A DNA stretch of 40,021 nt from an uncultured Porphyromonas sp. (lineage in GTDB: Bacteria > Bacteroidota > Bacteroidia > Bacteroidales > Porphyromonadaceae), in the NCBI RefSeq assembly GCF_915070105.1, contig NZ_CAJZFJ010000010.1, positions 1 through 40,021 of the forward strand. The letters run 5' to 3'. Each line of letters begins with the position of its first letter. Position 1 is the first letter of the stretch. The notes below the pieces were generated by a model. It made no database searches. It was not told where the DNA came from and saw nothing but the letters and a program-made list of their open reading frames with translations. This document shows positions 32,609-40,021 of the stretch, piece after piece. A program made the translations under genes and the position numbers.

Positions 32609-32812
32609 TACTATACCTCCCTTCTTGGCATGTCCTATCCTACCCATTGAGAACACATGATACAGAGGAGGTTAGCTGGGCATCCTTAGGCTCACCCGAT
32701 AGTCCTATATCCGCTGGTGTGTATATATATATTGTAGAGAACAGTCACGGGTAGGGGGGATAGTGGTTCATCAGGAGTAGCTCAGAGGCTATGTAGGATG
32801 AAGCAAAGTTTC

Positions 32813-32820
32813 TATCTTTG
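32813..32820 (+). promoter_or_regulatory. -7 box of MFS-nanQ-nanM-like operon
   Basis: TATCTTTG, 64 bp before the MFS start. The AT-rich leader that follows contains the imperfect dyad ATAC-N8-GTAT, a possible regulator site. Confidence 0.55.
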
Positions 32821-32884
32821 CTATACAATATTTAGTATATAATACATCGTACATATACCCCCTAATATTACGCTACACAGACGT

Positions 32885-34135
32885 ATGCTTAGCTCACTTA
32901 GGAACAGATCGTCCTACCCCTGGCTTGTCGTCGCCCTACTCTGGGTCGTCGCCCTACTGAACTATATGGATCGACAGATGCTCAGCACCATGAAGGATGC
33001 TATGTCGATCGACATCACCGAGCTACAGAGCGCCGAGGAGTTCGGTATCCTTATGGCCATATTCCTCTGGATCTACGGCTGTGTCAGCCCCTTCGCTGGG
33101 GCTATCTCCGATAGGGTAAACCGCAAGTGGCTCATCGTAGGGAGTATCTTCGTATGGTCGCTGGTGACTTTCCTGATGGGAGCGGCGGAGACCCTAGAGC
33201 AGCTCCGTGTATTGAGAGCCTTGATGGGGATCAGCGAAGCTCTCTATATCCCCGCTGGGCTATCCTTGATCGCCGACTACCATGAGGGGAAGAGCCGCTC
33301 ACTAGCCGTAGGGATACACATGACGGGGCTCTATATGGGGCAGGCTATTGGGGGCTTTGGGGCTACACTGGCCTCTGCCTTCAGCTGGCATACGACCTTC
33401 TATATCTTCGGTATGGTGGGTATGGTCTATGCACTGATCCTCATCCTACTGCTGCATGAGCTACCGAAAGAAGTCAAGGCTGAGCAGACGAAGGGAGAAG
33501 CACAGAGGTTCACCCTTAGGAGCTTCCTGCAGGGCTTCGGATGGCTATTCACCAATATCTCCTTTTGGGCTATCCTCATCTGCTTCGCTGTACCAAGCCT
33601 ACCAGGCTGGGCAACAAAGAACTGGCTCCCAACCCTCTTCTCCGAGAACCTAGGCATCGAGATGAGAGAGGCGGGTCCCCTCTCCACGATCACTATTGCG
33701 GCCTCATGCTTCCTCGGTGTCCTCATCGGTGGGACACTCTCAGACCGCTGGGTAAAGACCAATCTCCGAGGACGTATCTACACAGGAGCTATTGGCCTGG
33801 CACTGACCATTCCTTCGCTGATCCTACTGGGCTATGGACATAGTGTAGTGGCTATTGTACTCGCAGGAGTACTCTTCGGAGTCGGGTATGGGATGTTTGA
33901 TGCCAACAATATGCCCATCCTCTGTCAGTTCGTCCCTGCACGTCTCCGTGCCACAGCCTACGGCTTCATGAATATGATCGGAGTCTTTGCGGGAGCGATG
34001 GTCACGCAGGTGCTAGGAAAGATGAAGGATGCAGGTCACCTTGACTCAGGCTTTGTCTTTCTCGGACTGATTGTAGTCGTAGCACTCGCTATCCAGCTGC
34101 TCGTCCTACGCCCCACAACCGACAACATGCAATAA
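32885..34135 (+). CDS. MFS transporter, probable sialic-acid/hexuronate-type
   Basis: A 416-residue inner-membrane transporter with 12 hydrophobic segments. The N-terminal motif LLNYMDRQMLSTMKDAM and the loop 2-3 motif GAISDRVNRKWLIVGS are those of the ACS/sugar-acid branch of the major facilitator superfamily. The genes downstream encode YhcH- and NanM-like proteins that act on N-acetylneuraminate, so sialic acid is the probable cargo, as for the MFS NanT of Tannerella forsythia. The assignment is by context. First gene of the operon, 41 bp before the YhcH gene. Confidence 0.82.
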   Translation: MLSSLRNRSSYPWLVVALLWVVALLNYMDRQMLSTMKDAMSIDITELQSAEEFGILMAIFLWIYGCVSPFAGAISDRVNRKWLIVGSIFVWSLVTFLMGAAETLEQLRVLRALMGISEALYIPAGLSLIADYHEGKSRSLAVGIHMTGLYMGQAIGGFGATLASAFSWHTTFYIFGMVGMVYALILILLLHELPKEVKAEQTKGEAQRFTLRSFLQGFGWLFTNISFWAILICFAVPSLPGWATKNWLPTLFSENLGIEMREAGPLSTITIAASCFLGVLIGGTLSDRWVKTNLRGRIYTGAIGLALTIPSLILLGYGHSVVAIVLAGVLFGVGYGMFDANNMPILCQFVPARLRATAYGFMNMIGVFAGAMVTQVLGKMKDAGHLDSGFVFLGLIVVVALAIQLLVLRPTTDNMQ

Positions 34136-34176
34136 CGCACCACTCTGCCCCAACACTAATAGTAATAGACAACGAG

Positions 34177-34629
34177 ATGATACTAGGCACCCTAAAGGAC
34201 AGTGCTCGCTACGAGGCACTACACCCCGACTTCAAGGAAGTCTTCGACTACATCAAGCAGCACGACCTACTACACACAGAGCTCGGGCGCATCGAGCTAC
34301 GTGGTGAGGACGTCTTCATCAACAACGTCGATCCTACTACCGTCCTATCCTGCGACCAACCCCTAGAGGCACACGAAGCCTATCTCGACATACACGTACT
34401 ACTCGAGGGACAGGAGCGAATAGGTTGGCTCCCTACGGGTGAGTGTCACAAGCCACGTGGCTCCTTTGACCACGAGAAGGACTTCATCCTCTACGACGAC
34501 ACCCCAACGAGCTATGTGGATCTCCTACCTGGCCAATTCGCTATCGTCTATCCCGAGGATGCCCATGCCCCTCTGATCGGACAAGGAGAGAAGATCCGCA
34601 AGCTCATCGTCAAGATACGAGTGAAGTAG
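34177..34629 (+). CDS. YhcH/YjgK/YiaL (DUF386) family protein, NanQ-like
   Basis: A 150-residue cupin-like protein of the TabA/YiaL/YhcH family. Motifs: HEAYLDIHVLLEGQERIGW near 70 and PGQFAIVYPEDAHAPLIGQGEKIRKLIVKIRV at the end, with His/Glu residues that bind a metal. E. coli YhcH (NanQ) has been reported to act as an N-acetylneuraminate anomerase that supplies the open form to the lyase. It lies between a transporter and a NanM-like gene, which supports a sialic-acid role. Length is usual for the family. Confidence 0.87.
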   Translation: MILGTLKDSARYEALHPDFKEVFDYIKQHDLLHTELGRIELRGEDVFINNVDPTTVLSCDQPLEAHEAYLDIHVLLEGQERIGWLPTGECHKPRGSFDHEKDFILYDDTPTSYVDLLPGQFAIVYPEDAHAPLIGQGEKIRKLIVKIRVK

Positions 34630-34672
34630 TACAATCCCCTCCTCCCCTCTAGAACCTATACCCCACACGAAG

Positions 34673-35968
34673 ATGAAGTATCCGATAGCGGGACTAGCAC
34701 TACTGCTCCTAGGATTCATAGGCAGCTCCTGTGGTGTACACAGCACAGGGAGTGGGCACATACGCACCCACAAAGAGGGAGAGAAGCACGAGCTAGATGA
34801 GCTAGAGAAGAGTTCCTGCAGTCCAAGTGACTACATAGACGTCTATGAGATAGGGGGGAGCGTAGGACATCCAGCCTATGACAGGCATGGAGTGTCAGCT
34901 GCCTTTGCTGGCCGAGTAGGAGGTAAGCTCCTGCTAGCAGGCGGAGCAAACTTCCCCGACAAGCCTGCTGCCGAAGGGGGTAAGAAGGCTTACTATGATC
35001 TAGCTTTCGTGGGCACACCCCGTCAAGGAGGCAGGCATATCGACTGGGCAAGCGCAGGACGTCTCCCCAAGGCTCTGGCCTATGGAGTCAGTCTACAAGC
35101 CCAAGACACCCTCTATATCGCTGGAGGAGAATCATCGGACGGCAGCGAACGGGGCTTCTATCGCCTCACCCTAGACACACATGGAGCACTACGAACCGAC
35201 ACCCTCTCTCCCCTACCCTTCACGATTAACAATGCTGCTGGAGCTGTCCTCGGACAGCGTCTATACCTTGTCGGTGGGATGCAGGACGGAGTCGCTAGTG
35301 GTACGATCTGGGTCTATGATCTAGGCCATAGTGAGGGTGGATGGAAGCGCCTAGCAGAGCTCCCCGAGGCTAGCGGATACCTACAGCCCGTCACCTCAGT
35401 GGTAGGAGATAGTCTCTATGTCAGTGGAGGCTTCACACTAGGTGATGCTGAGCACCCAGCTCGTGTCCACCAGGGTATCCATAGCCTATCCCTCACTGAT
35501 CCACGAGGAGGATGGCACACATATTACCTCACCCTGACCGCACCCAAGCGTCGGGACTACTGGGCTGGTGGCAACTTCGTCCCCGTAGCCGGAGGGATCA
35601 TCGCCACTGGAGGTGTCCATACAGAGATCTTCGAGCCTGCCATCGAACGTATACGTAGACTAAAGCACGACAAAGAAACGTTATCTGAGGAGGAAGTAGC
35701 CCGACTCACCCAGACGCAATCTGCCTATATGAGGCAGCCCATAGCCTGGTATCAGTTCACGAGCGACCTCTACTACTATGCTCCTAAGATGGGAGGCTGG
35801 CGGAGTATCGGCTCTATGCGGCCCGACCTATTGGGTAGAGCAGGAGCGAGCCCGATCGCATACGACCAGCGACGGGTATATCTCCTACAAGGGGAGCTCA
35901 AGCCGGGCATACGTAGCCCCAAGATCATCGGGATCGAGATCTCGAAGTCCCCACACAGAATTAAGTAA
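34673..35968 (+). CDS. Kelch-repeat N-acetylneuraminate epimerase-like lipoprotein (NanM-like)
   Basis: A 431-residue lipoprotein (lipobox IGSSC, Cys20). Six Kelch-type blades are suggested by recurring double-Gly and aromatic motifs: LLLAGGANFPDKPAAEGGKKAYYD (about 83), DTLYIAGGESSDGSERGFYRL, RLYLVGGMQDGVASGTIWVYD, SLYVSGGFTLGD, and GGIIATGGVH. The first matches the NanM motif region. NanM converts alpha- to beta-sialic acid in the periplasm, here after release by the sialidase (encoded 21 kb away) or uptake. Operon position supports this. It follows the YhcH gene by 43 bp. Confidence 0.85.
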   Translation: MKYPIAGLALLLLGFIGSSCGVHSTGSGHIRTHKEGEKHELDELEKSSCSPSDYIDVYEIGGSVGHPAYDRHGVSAAFAGRVGGKLLLAGGANFPDKPAAEGGKKAYYDLAFVGTPRQGGRHIDWASAGRLPKALAYGVSLQAQDTLYIAGGESSDGSERGFYRLTLDTHGALRTDTLSPLPFTINNAAGAVLGQRLYLVGGMQDGVASGTIWVYDLGHSEGGWKRLAELPEASGYLQPVTSVVGDSLYVSGGFTLGDAEHPARVHQGIHSLSLTDPRGGWHTYYLTLTAPKRRDYWAGGNFVPVAGGIIATGGVHTEIFEPAIERIRRLKHDKETLSEEEVARLTQTQSAYMRQPIAWYQFTSDLYYYAPKMGGWRSIGSMRPDLLGRAGASPIAYDQRRVYLLQGELKPGIRSPKIIGIEISKSPHRIK

Positions 35969-36009
35969 GCATCTATAGATTAAGTAACATCCATATAATA
36001 CGTACATCT

Positions 36010-37173
36010 ATGAAGACAAACTCATGGCTTAGGGTCGGCCTATTGACCCTATCGCTCTGCCTCGCCCTACCTGCAGTGGCACAGCGCAAGAAAGGCTCCA
36101 AGCACAGCACAGCACGCAAGGCAACTCCTAGAAAGCCCAAGGCTGGCAACTACCTCATCCTCGGTACTGCTCCCGATGATGCCAATGGGAAGCAAGCCTA
36201 CCTCTTCGGAGACGGTCAGGCTGCTCTGGATAGCACAATGATCAAGGATGGGAAGTTCTACTTCGAACGCCCTGTAGACAAGAGTCTGATCGTGGCTCGT
36301 ATCCTCGTTCCCCAGAGCTACTATCTGCTGGTCATACCCGAGGAAGGTACAATCAACGCTCCTGTGGACAAGGAAGCAGCCTCTGGCACTCCTCTCAATG
36401 ACCTTTATGCCAAGCTCAAGCAAGAGGACGAGGCTCTCGTTGCGCCCTATCGTGACCGCCTCAAGGCTCTTCGTACAGATGCCTCACTCTCCGATGAAGC
36501 CAAGGAAGAGGCCTACGAGAAGATCGTCACAGAACTCAATGGGATACAGCGCCCCCGTCTGCTAGCTCGCCTGACTGAGCACCCAAGCGATGCCATCGGC
36601 TATCATGCACTACAGAGCCTCCTCGCCCTCGGTGATGTAGAGGCTGCTCGTGCAGAGGCCTACGCTGCTATCGCGACCGAAGAGATCCGTAATAGCGAAC
36701 CCATCGCCAAGCAACTCAGTGCACTGCGTCGTCAGGAGGCTACAAAGGCTGGGGCACAGTTCATCGACTTCACCGGTGTCGATGATGCCAATCAGACGGT
36801 TAGCCTTAGCGACTATGTAGGCAAGGGACACTATGTCCTCGTGGACTTCTGGGCCTCCTGGTGTGGTCCCTGCCGTCGTGAGATCAGCCACCTCAAGGAG
36901 GTGCGTGATGCCTATAGCGACAAGGGGCTCGTCATCCTCGGTGCAGCAGTATGGGATGAGATGGAAGATCACCTCAAGGCTATGAAGGATCTAGAGATCA
37001 CTTGGCCTCAGATCGTAAACAAGAATGAAGCTACAGAGCTCTATGGTATCCAAGGCATCCCTCAGATCATCCTCTTTGACCCCGAGGGTAAGATCGTAGC
37101 TCGTGACCTTCGTGGCAAGGCTATCGACAACAAGCTAAACGAGATCCTAAGCAAGACCGAAGGCAAGCTCTAA
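36010..37173 (+). CDS. TlpA-like periplasmic thioredoxin with DUF4369-type N-terminus
   Basis: A 387-residue exported protein: signal peptide 1-24 (LALPAVAQ), a basic stretch, an N-terminal beta-rich domain like DUF4369 (about 45-120), a helical linker (about 125-240) and a C-terminal thioredoxin fold with the active site WCGPC (Cys285, Cys288) and the cis-Pro segment IQGIPQIILFD. It reduces or isomerises disulfides in the periplasm; the partner is unknown. It lies 41 bp after the NanM-like gene with no promoter seen between, so cotranscribed, and a strong terminator follows. Confidence 0.87.
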   Translation: MKTNSWLRVGLLTLSLCLALPAVAQRKKGSKHSTARKATPRKPKAGNYLILGTAPDDANGKQAYLFGDGQAALDSTMIKDGKFYFERPVDKSLIVARILVPQSYYLLVIPEEGTINAPVDKEAASGTPLNDLYAKLKQEDEALVAPYRDRLKALRTDASLSDEAKEEAYEKIVTELNGIQRPRLLARLTEHPSDAIGYHALQSLLALGDVEAARAEAYAAIATEEIRNSEPIAKQLSALRRQEATKAGAQFIDFTGVDDANQTVSLSDYVGKGHYVLVDFWASWCGPCRREISHLKEVRDAYSDKGLVILGAAVWDEMEDHLKAMKDLEITWPQIVNKNEATELYGIQGIPQIILFDPEGKIVARDLRGKAIDNKLNEILSKTEGKL

Positions 37174-37200
37174 GAGCTCACCTCTGACATAACCGATATG

Positions 37201-37255
37201 GGAGAGAGCCCTCAAGTGTGGAGTGATAGAACTCTAGCACTTGAGGGCTCTCTCC
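37201..37255 (+). terminator. Terminator of the MFS-NanM-TlpA operon
   Basis: A perfect 18-bp stem (37201-37218 with 37238-37255) around a 19-nt loop, 27 bp after the thioredoxin stop codon. Confidence 0.8.
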
Positions 37256-37318
37256 TACATATGATAGCCTCCTCAGGCATAGACTAGGACCAGATGCACT
37301 TGTTACTTACCTTTTATC

Positions 37319-37326
37319 TACCTTTG
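37319..37326 (+). promoter_or_regulatory. -7 box of second TonB-receptor-like gene
   Basis: TACCTTTG, an exact TAnnTTTG match, 82 bp before the ATG at 37409. Confidence 0.55.
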
Positions 37327-37408
37327 TGCTAGATGTAATATCCTCCGTTTACCACAAGCGTACAATGGAGGGCGAAGAAAAACAATATAGACCTAAGGTT
37401 TGCTTGAT

Positions 37409-39538
37409 ATGAAGACGAACCTACGCTATCTCATCTACTCGCTCCTACCCCTCTTCCTCCTCGAGGTAGCGTGGGCGAGAGAACCTCTACGAGGGCAGAT
37501 CCTTGACCTAAAGGGGCAGCCCATCTCCTCGGTGCAAATCATGGAGGTAGGACGAGGCATGCAGGTCTCGAGTAGTGACGCTCGAGGGGAGTTCTCCCTT
37601 ATCCTCCCCGACAGTGTAGAGACCATCACCCTAAGCTTCGTCTGTGAGGGCTATCGCACTAAAGTGATGCAGCTCGTCCCCCAAGAACAGGTCTACCGTA
37701 TCTTACTCCTACCTAGTGATCGCCAACTGAGTGATGTCGTGGTACGTGCCCACCGACTACAGCAGGTGAGCTCCTTCGCTCCACTGAGCACACAGCTGAC
37801 GACCCTACAGGTGCTCTCCTCACCCCGAGCACTAGCAGACATACTAGGAGCCCTCAGTGAATCCCCCGAGGTACAAGTATCAGATATTGATGGCCGCCTA
37901 GCAGTGCAGGGAGGTGCTCCAGGTGAGACACAGGTCTATGTGGATGGCCTCCTCTTACCCAACCCCTATACCCTCTCCTCGCACAATGGAGGTCGGCGTA
38001 CCACCATCTCACCAAGTGCTTGTCAGAGTATGCGCCTCTACTCAGGTGGCTACTCCGCTGCCTATGGGGAGGCTCTATCAGGGATAGTAGCACTAGAGAC
38101 TCAGGAGCTCTCCTCCATGCCCACCAATACCGAACTAAGCCTAAGTCTACTGGGCGGATCTGTAGCCACTACCCTAGGCTCGACACAAGCCAAGGTGCGC
38201 CTACAAGCCGACTACACTGACCTCACCCTGATAAACAAACTCATCCCGAGCTATTACCCTTGGCGTAGGAGCTTCCACTCCCCCTCACTCTCGACAACCT
38301 TTGCAAGCGATGTGAAGGGGAGCAAGATCAAGGCACAACTCAGCTATCGCCACATGGGATTTGCCTATGATCGCCTACCAAATAACCTATCGCCCCTACT
38401 ACACACTACCCTCGGAGAGGATCAGTGGTACGGACGAGTGACGCTACGTAGACCCCTCACCAGCCAGCTACAATGGGAGCTAGGTGGACATACACAGCTA
38501 AGAGACTTGACCGGTCGAGAACTAGAGCATACAGGGGACAGAGTACAGGAGCAGGAGCTCTATGCAGAACTTCGTAGTGCTCTCCGCTGGCGTATCTCGG
38601 ATGCCCTCACGTGGCTCTCAGGGCTAGACTACAGCTATAGAGACTATCGGCAGACCTACAGGAGGGGTGCTGAGTATCGGCTAGGCTTTCGGGATCACTT
38701 GGGGACACTCTTCTCCGAGCTTAGTTGGCTTAGCCAAGGCTTCACGGTGAGCTTAGGCCTACGTGGTAGCTACAGCACCTATCTCCGAGACCTCGGGCTC
38801 TCCCCTCGGCTCTACACAGGCTATCGCTGGGGCATACATCTCCTTTCTGCGAGCTGGGGATACTACCAGCAGATGCCCTCTGCTGATATTCTACGCTTCT
38901 CCTCCTCCCTCACACGCCCAGCAGTCTCCTCCTCACAGCTCACCTATGGTCTAGTCAGTGGGACTCATTCGCTCCAGATAGCACTCTATCACAAGTGGTA
39001 TAGTCGGCTCGTACGGAGCTTCGGAAGTAGCTATCCGCTGACCTTTGACCAGCAGGGCGGAGGAGAGAGCTATGGAGCTAACCTCATCTACACGGGCAAG
39101 ATTAGCAATCTCAACTATAGTCTAGCCTATGGCTACACAAATGCCAGACTAAGCTATGACCGCTACCATCATCGCCTCTTCCCAGACTACCTAAGCCCCC
39201 ACACGCTCAAGGCCAACCTCCGCTACTGGGTACGTAGCCTATCCTCCCTAATTGGGGTGAGCTACTACATAGATAGTGGAGCTACGGGCTATGATGCCTC
39301 TCTTGAGCGAGTCGCCATCCCCTCTCGACAGCGCCTCGACCTAAGCTGGACGTATGTAATCTCCCCTCGTATGGTGATCTATACGGGCTGTCAGAACATA
39401 CTCGGCACGACCAACTACTGGGGCTTCGACCCTAGCTATGGACACGATGACCCAAGCGGTCTGAGACGTACCCCTTCCTCCCGCATGATCTACCTAGGCA
39501 TATTCTTCGCTCTAGGTCGAAAGCCTCTGAACATATAA
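37409..39538 (+). CDS. TonB-dependent receptor with carboxypeptidase-like N-terminal domain
   Basis: A 709-residue outer-membrane protein: signal peptide ending VAWA (about 24), a carboxypeptidase-regulatory-like beta domain (about 27-105: LRGQILDLKGQPISSVQIMEV, ARGEFSLILPDSVETITLSF), a plug domain (about 115-225: VQVSDIDGRLAVQGGAPGETQVYVDGLLLPNPYTL, RLYSGGYSAAYGEALSGIVALET) and a barrel to the C-terminus, ending GIFFALGRKPLNI. No SusD partner is encoded. The frame is open to TTG 37400, but the ATG 9 bp later starts the signal peptide. Twenty-two bp before the DUF2141 gene. Substrate unknown. Confidence 0.88.
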   Translation: MKTNLRYLIYSLLPLFLLEVAWAREPLRGQILDLKGQPISSVQIMEVGRGMQVSSSDARGEFSLILPDSVETITLSFVCEGYRTKVMQLVPQEQVYRILLLPSDRQLSDVVVRAHRLQQVSSFAPLSTQLTTLQVLSSPRALADILGALSESPEVQVSDIDGRLAVQGGAPGETQVYVDGLLLPNPYTLSSHNGGRRTTISPSACQSMRLYSGGYSAAYGEALSGIVALETQELSSMPTNTELSLSLLGGSVATTLGSTQAKVRLQADYTDLTLINKLIPSYYPWRRSFHSPSLSTTFASDVKGSKIKAQLSYRHMGFAYDRLPNNLSPLLHTTLGEDQWYGRVTLRRPLTSQLQWELGGHTQLRDLTGRELEHTGDRVQEQELYAELRSALRWRISDALTWLSGLDYSYRDYRQTYRRGAEYRLGFRDHLGTLFSELSWLSQGFTVSLGLRGSYSTYLRDLGLSPRLYTGYRWGIHLLSASWGYYQQMPSADILRFSSSLTRPAVSSSQLTYGLVSGTHSLQIALYHKWYSRLVRSFGSSYPLTFDQQGGGESYGANLIYTGKISNLNYSLAYGYTNARLSYDRYHHRLFPDYLSPHTLKANLRYWVRSLSSLIGVSYYIDSGATGYDASLERVAIPSRQRLDLSWTYVISPRMVIYTGCQNILGTTNYWGFDPSYGHDDPSGLRRTPSSRMIYLGIFFALGRKPLNI

Positions 39539-39560
39539 ATCAATCAAACAGAATACTGCA

Positions 39561-39995
39561 ATGAAACAGATCTTCATCGCCACCCTGCTCCTCCTGCTCG
39601 GTGGTTCTAGTCTACTACTCGCCTCTACAGAAGAACCCAAGAAAGGTCATCAGCTACGCCTAGAGGTGGATGGGATGACTGAGGCCAAGGGTAATCTACT
39701 CATCGCCATCTTTGATAAGGAAGAGAACTATCTAGTGAAAGCCTACACCTACAGATCAGTCCCCGTAGATAGCCTAGTCAAGCATACAGAGATCACACTG
39801 CCTGAAGGACAGTACGTCGTCTCTCTCTTCCACGATGCCAACGGAAACAATCAGCTCGATACAGGTGAGTATGGTATCCCCCTAGAGAAGTATGGCTTCA
39901 GCAACAACGCTCGGGGTGAGATGGGTCCCCCATCCTTCAAAGATGCCGCCTTCATCCTCAAGGCTAATAAGACCATCTACATCACCGTTAACTAG
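39561..39995 (+). CDS. DUF2141 secreted protein
   Basis: A 144-residue exported protein: signal peptide 1-21 (LLASTE), then a compact beta domain whose motifs define DUF2141: LLIAIFDKEENYL, LPEGQYVVSLFHDANGNNQLDTGEYGIPLEKYGFSNNA and GPPSFKDAAFIL. The acidic DANGNNQLDTGEYG loop could bind calcium. These proteins often follow outer-membrane receptors in Bacteroidetes; the function is unknown. Probably cotranscribed with the receptor 22 bp upstream. The stop codon is 26 bp before the end of the window. Confidence 0.87.
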   Translation: MKQIFIATLLLLLGGSSLLLASTEEPKKGHQLRLEVDGMTEAKGNLLIAIFDKEENYLVKAYTYRSVPVDSLVKHTEITLPEGQYVVSLFHDANGNNQLDTGEYGIPLEKYGFSNNARGEMGPPSFKDAAFILKANKTIYITVN

Positions 39996-40021
39996 TATTC
40001 CCCCAATACAAGCAGAGAGGC

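Noticed and set aside
31906..32840. Shared 10-mer ATTTAGTATA near the prfB start (minus) and in the MFS gene leader (plus) as a common operator
   Set aside because: It is AT-rich, short, and not part of a convincing dyad at both places; chance is a sufficient explanation.

Overview
The window looks like a chromosomal segment of a Porphyromonas-like member of Bacteroidales with a fairly high GC content. The evidence is the Bacteroidetes-type -7 promoter box (TAnnTTTG) upstream of many genes, the absence of strong Shine-Dalgarno sites, many outer-membrane barrels and lipoproteins, a sodium-pumping methylmalonyl-CoA decarboxylase operon, a Rex repressor, and an M49 peptidase with a long C-terminal extension of the kind described for P. 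gingivalis DPP III. The species assignment is inference; I could not run a search.

Layout. 0-2.7 kb (minus): a lipoprotein operon csgG-like / PEGA-like / DUF4810 / DUF799. 2.8-7.4 kb (minus): methylmalonyl-CoA epimerase and the decarboxylase subunits mmdA-mmdD-mmdE-mmdC-mmdB, including a 58-codon mmdE. 8.2-13.2 kb (plus): M49 dipeptidyl peptidase and secreted sialidase. 13.3-14.9 kb (minus): meaB and a DUF488 gene. 16-18.8 kb (plus): LysE-type exporter, CBM9-like protein, outer-membrane barrel. 19-21.1 kb (plus): an ABC transporter closed by its own GntR/YtrA-type regulator, with a perfect 22-bp palindrome at the promoter. 21.4-23.2 kb: a leucine-rich-repeat lipoprotein. 23.9-27.4 kb: sodium:solute symporter and TonB-dependent receptor. 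27.5-31.9 kb (minus): two related barrel proteins, an FAH-family hydrolase, rex, and prfB with an intact programmed frameshift. 32.9-37.2 kb (plus): MFS transporter, YhcH/NanQ, NanM-like Kelch protein and a TlpA-like thioredoxin (a probable sialic-acid uptake set). 37.4-40 kb: a second TonB-dependent-receptor-like protein and a DUF2141 protein.

The most unusual signal is a dispersed non-coding element present four times, at about 7.8, 15.6, 23.6 and 32.3 kb, always in the same orientation and 7.8-8.8 kb apart. Each copy has a left arm of exactly 62 bp, a 66-bp array of exactly six 11-bp palindromic boxes (GTrTACAC / TGTACAC), and a related right arm of roughly 150-180 bp. Each lies upstream of a TAnnTTTG promoter driving a scavenging or transport operon (peptidase + sialidase; LysE exporter; symporter + TonB receptor; sialic-acid uptake). 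It may be a MITE-like repeat, a shared cis-regulatory module, or a chromosome-organising site.

Functional themes are propionate/succinate energy metabolism (mmd, mce, meaB), glycan and peptide scavenging (sialidase, M49 peptidase, NanM/NanQ/MFS, TonB receptors), and envelope lipoproteins.
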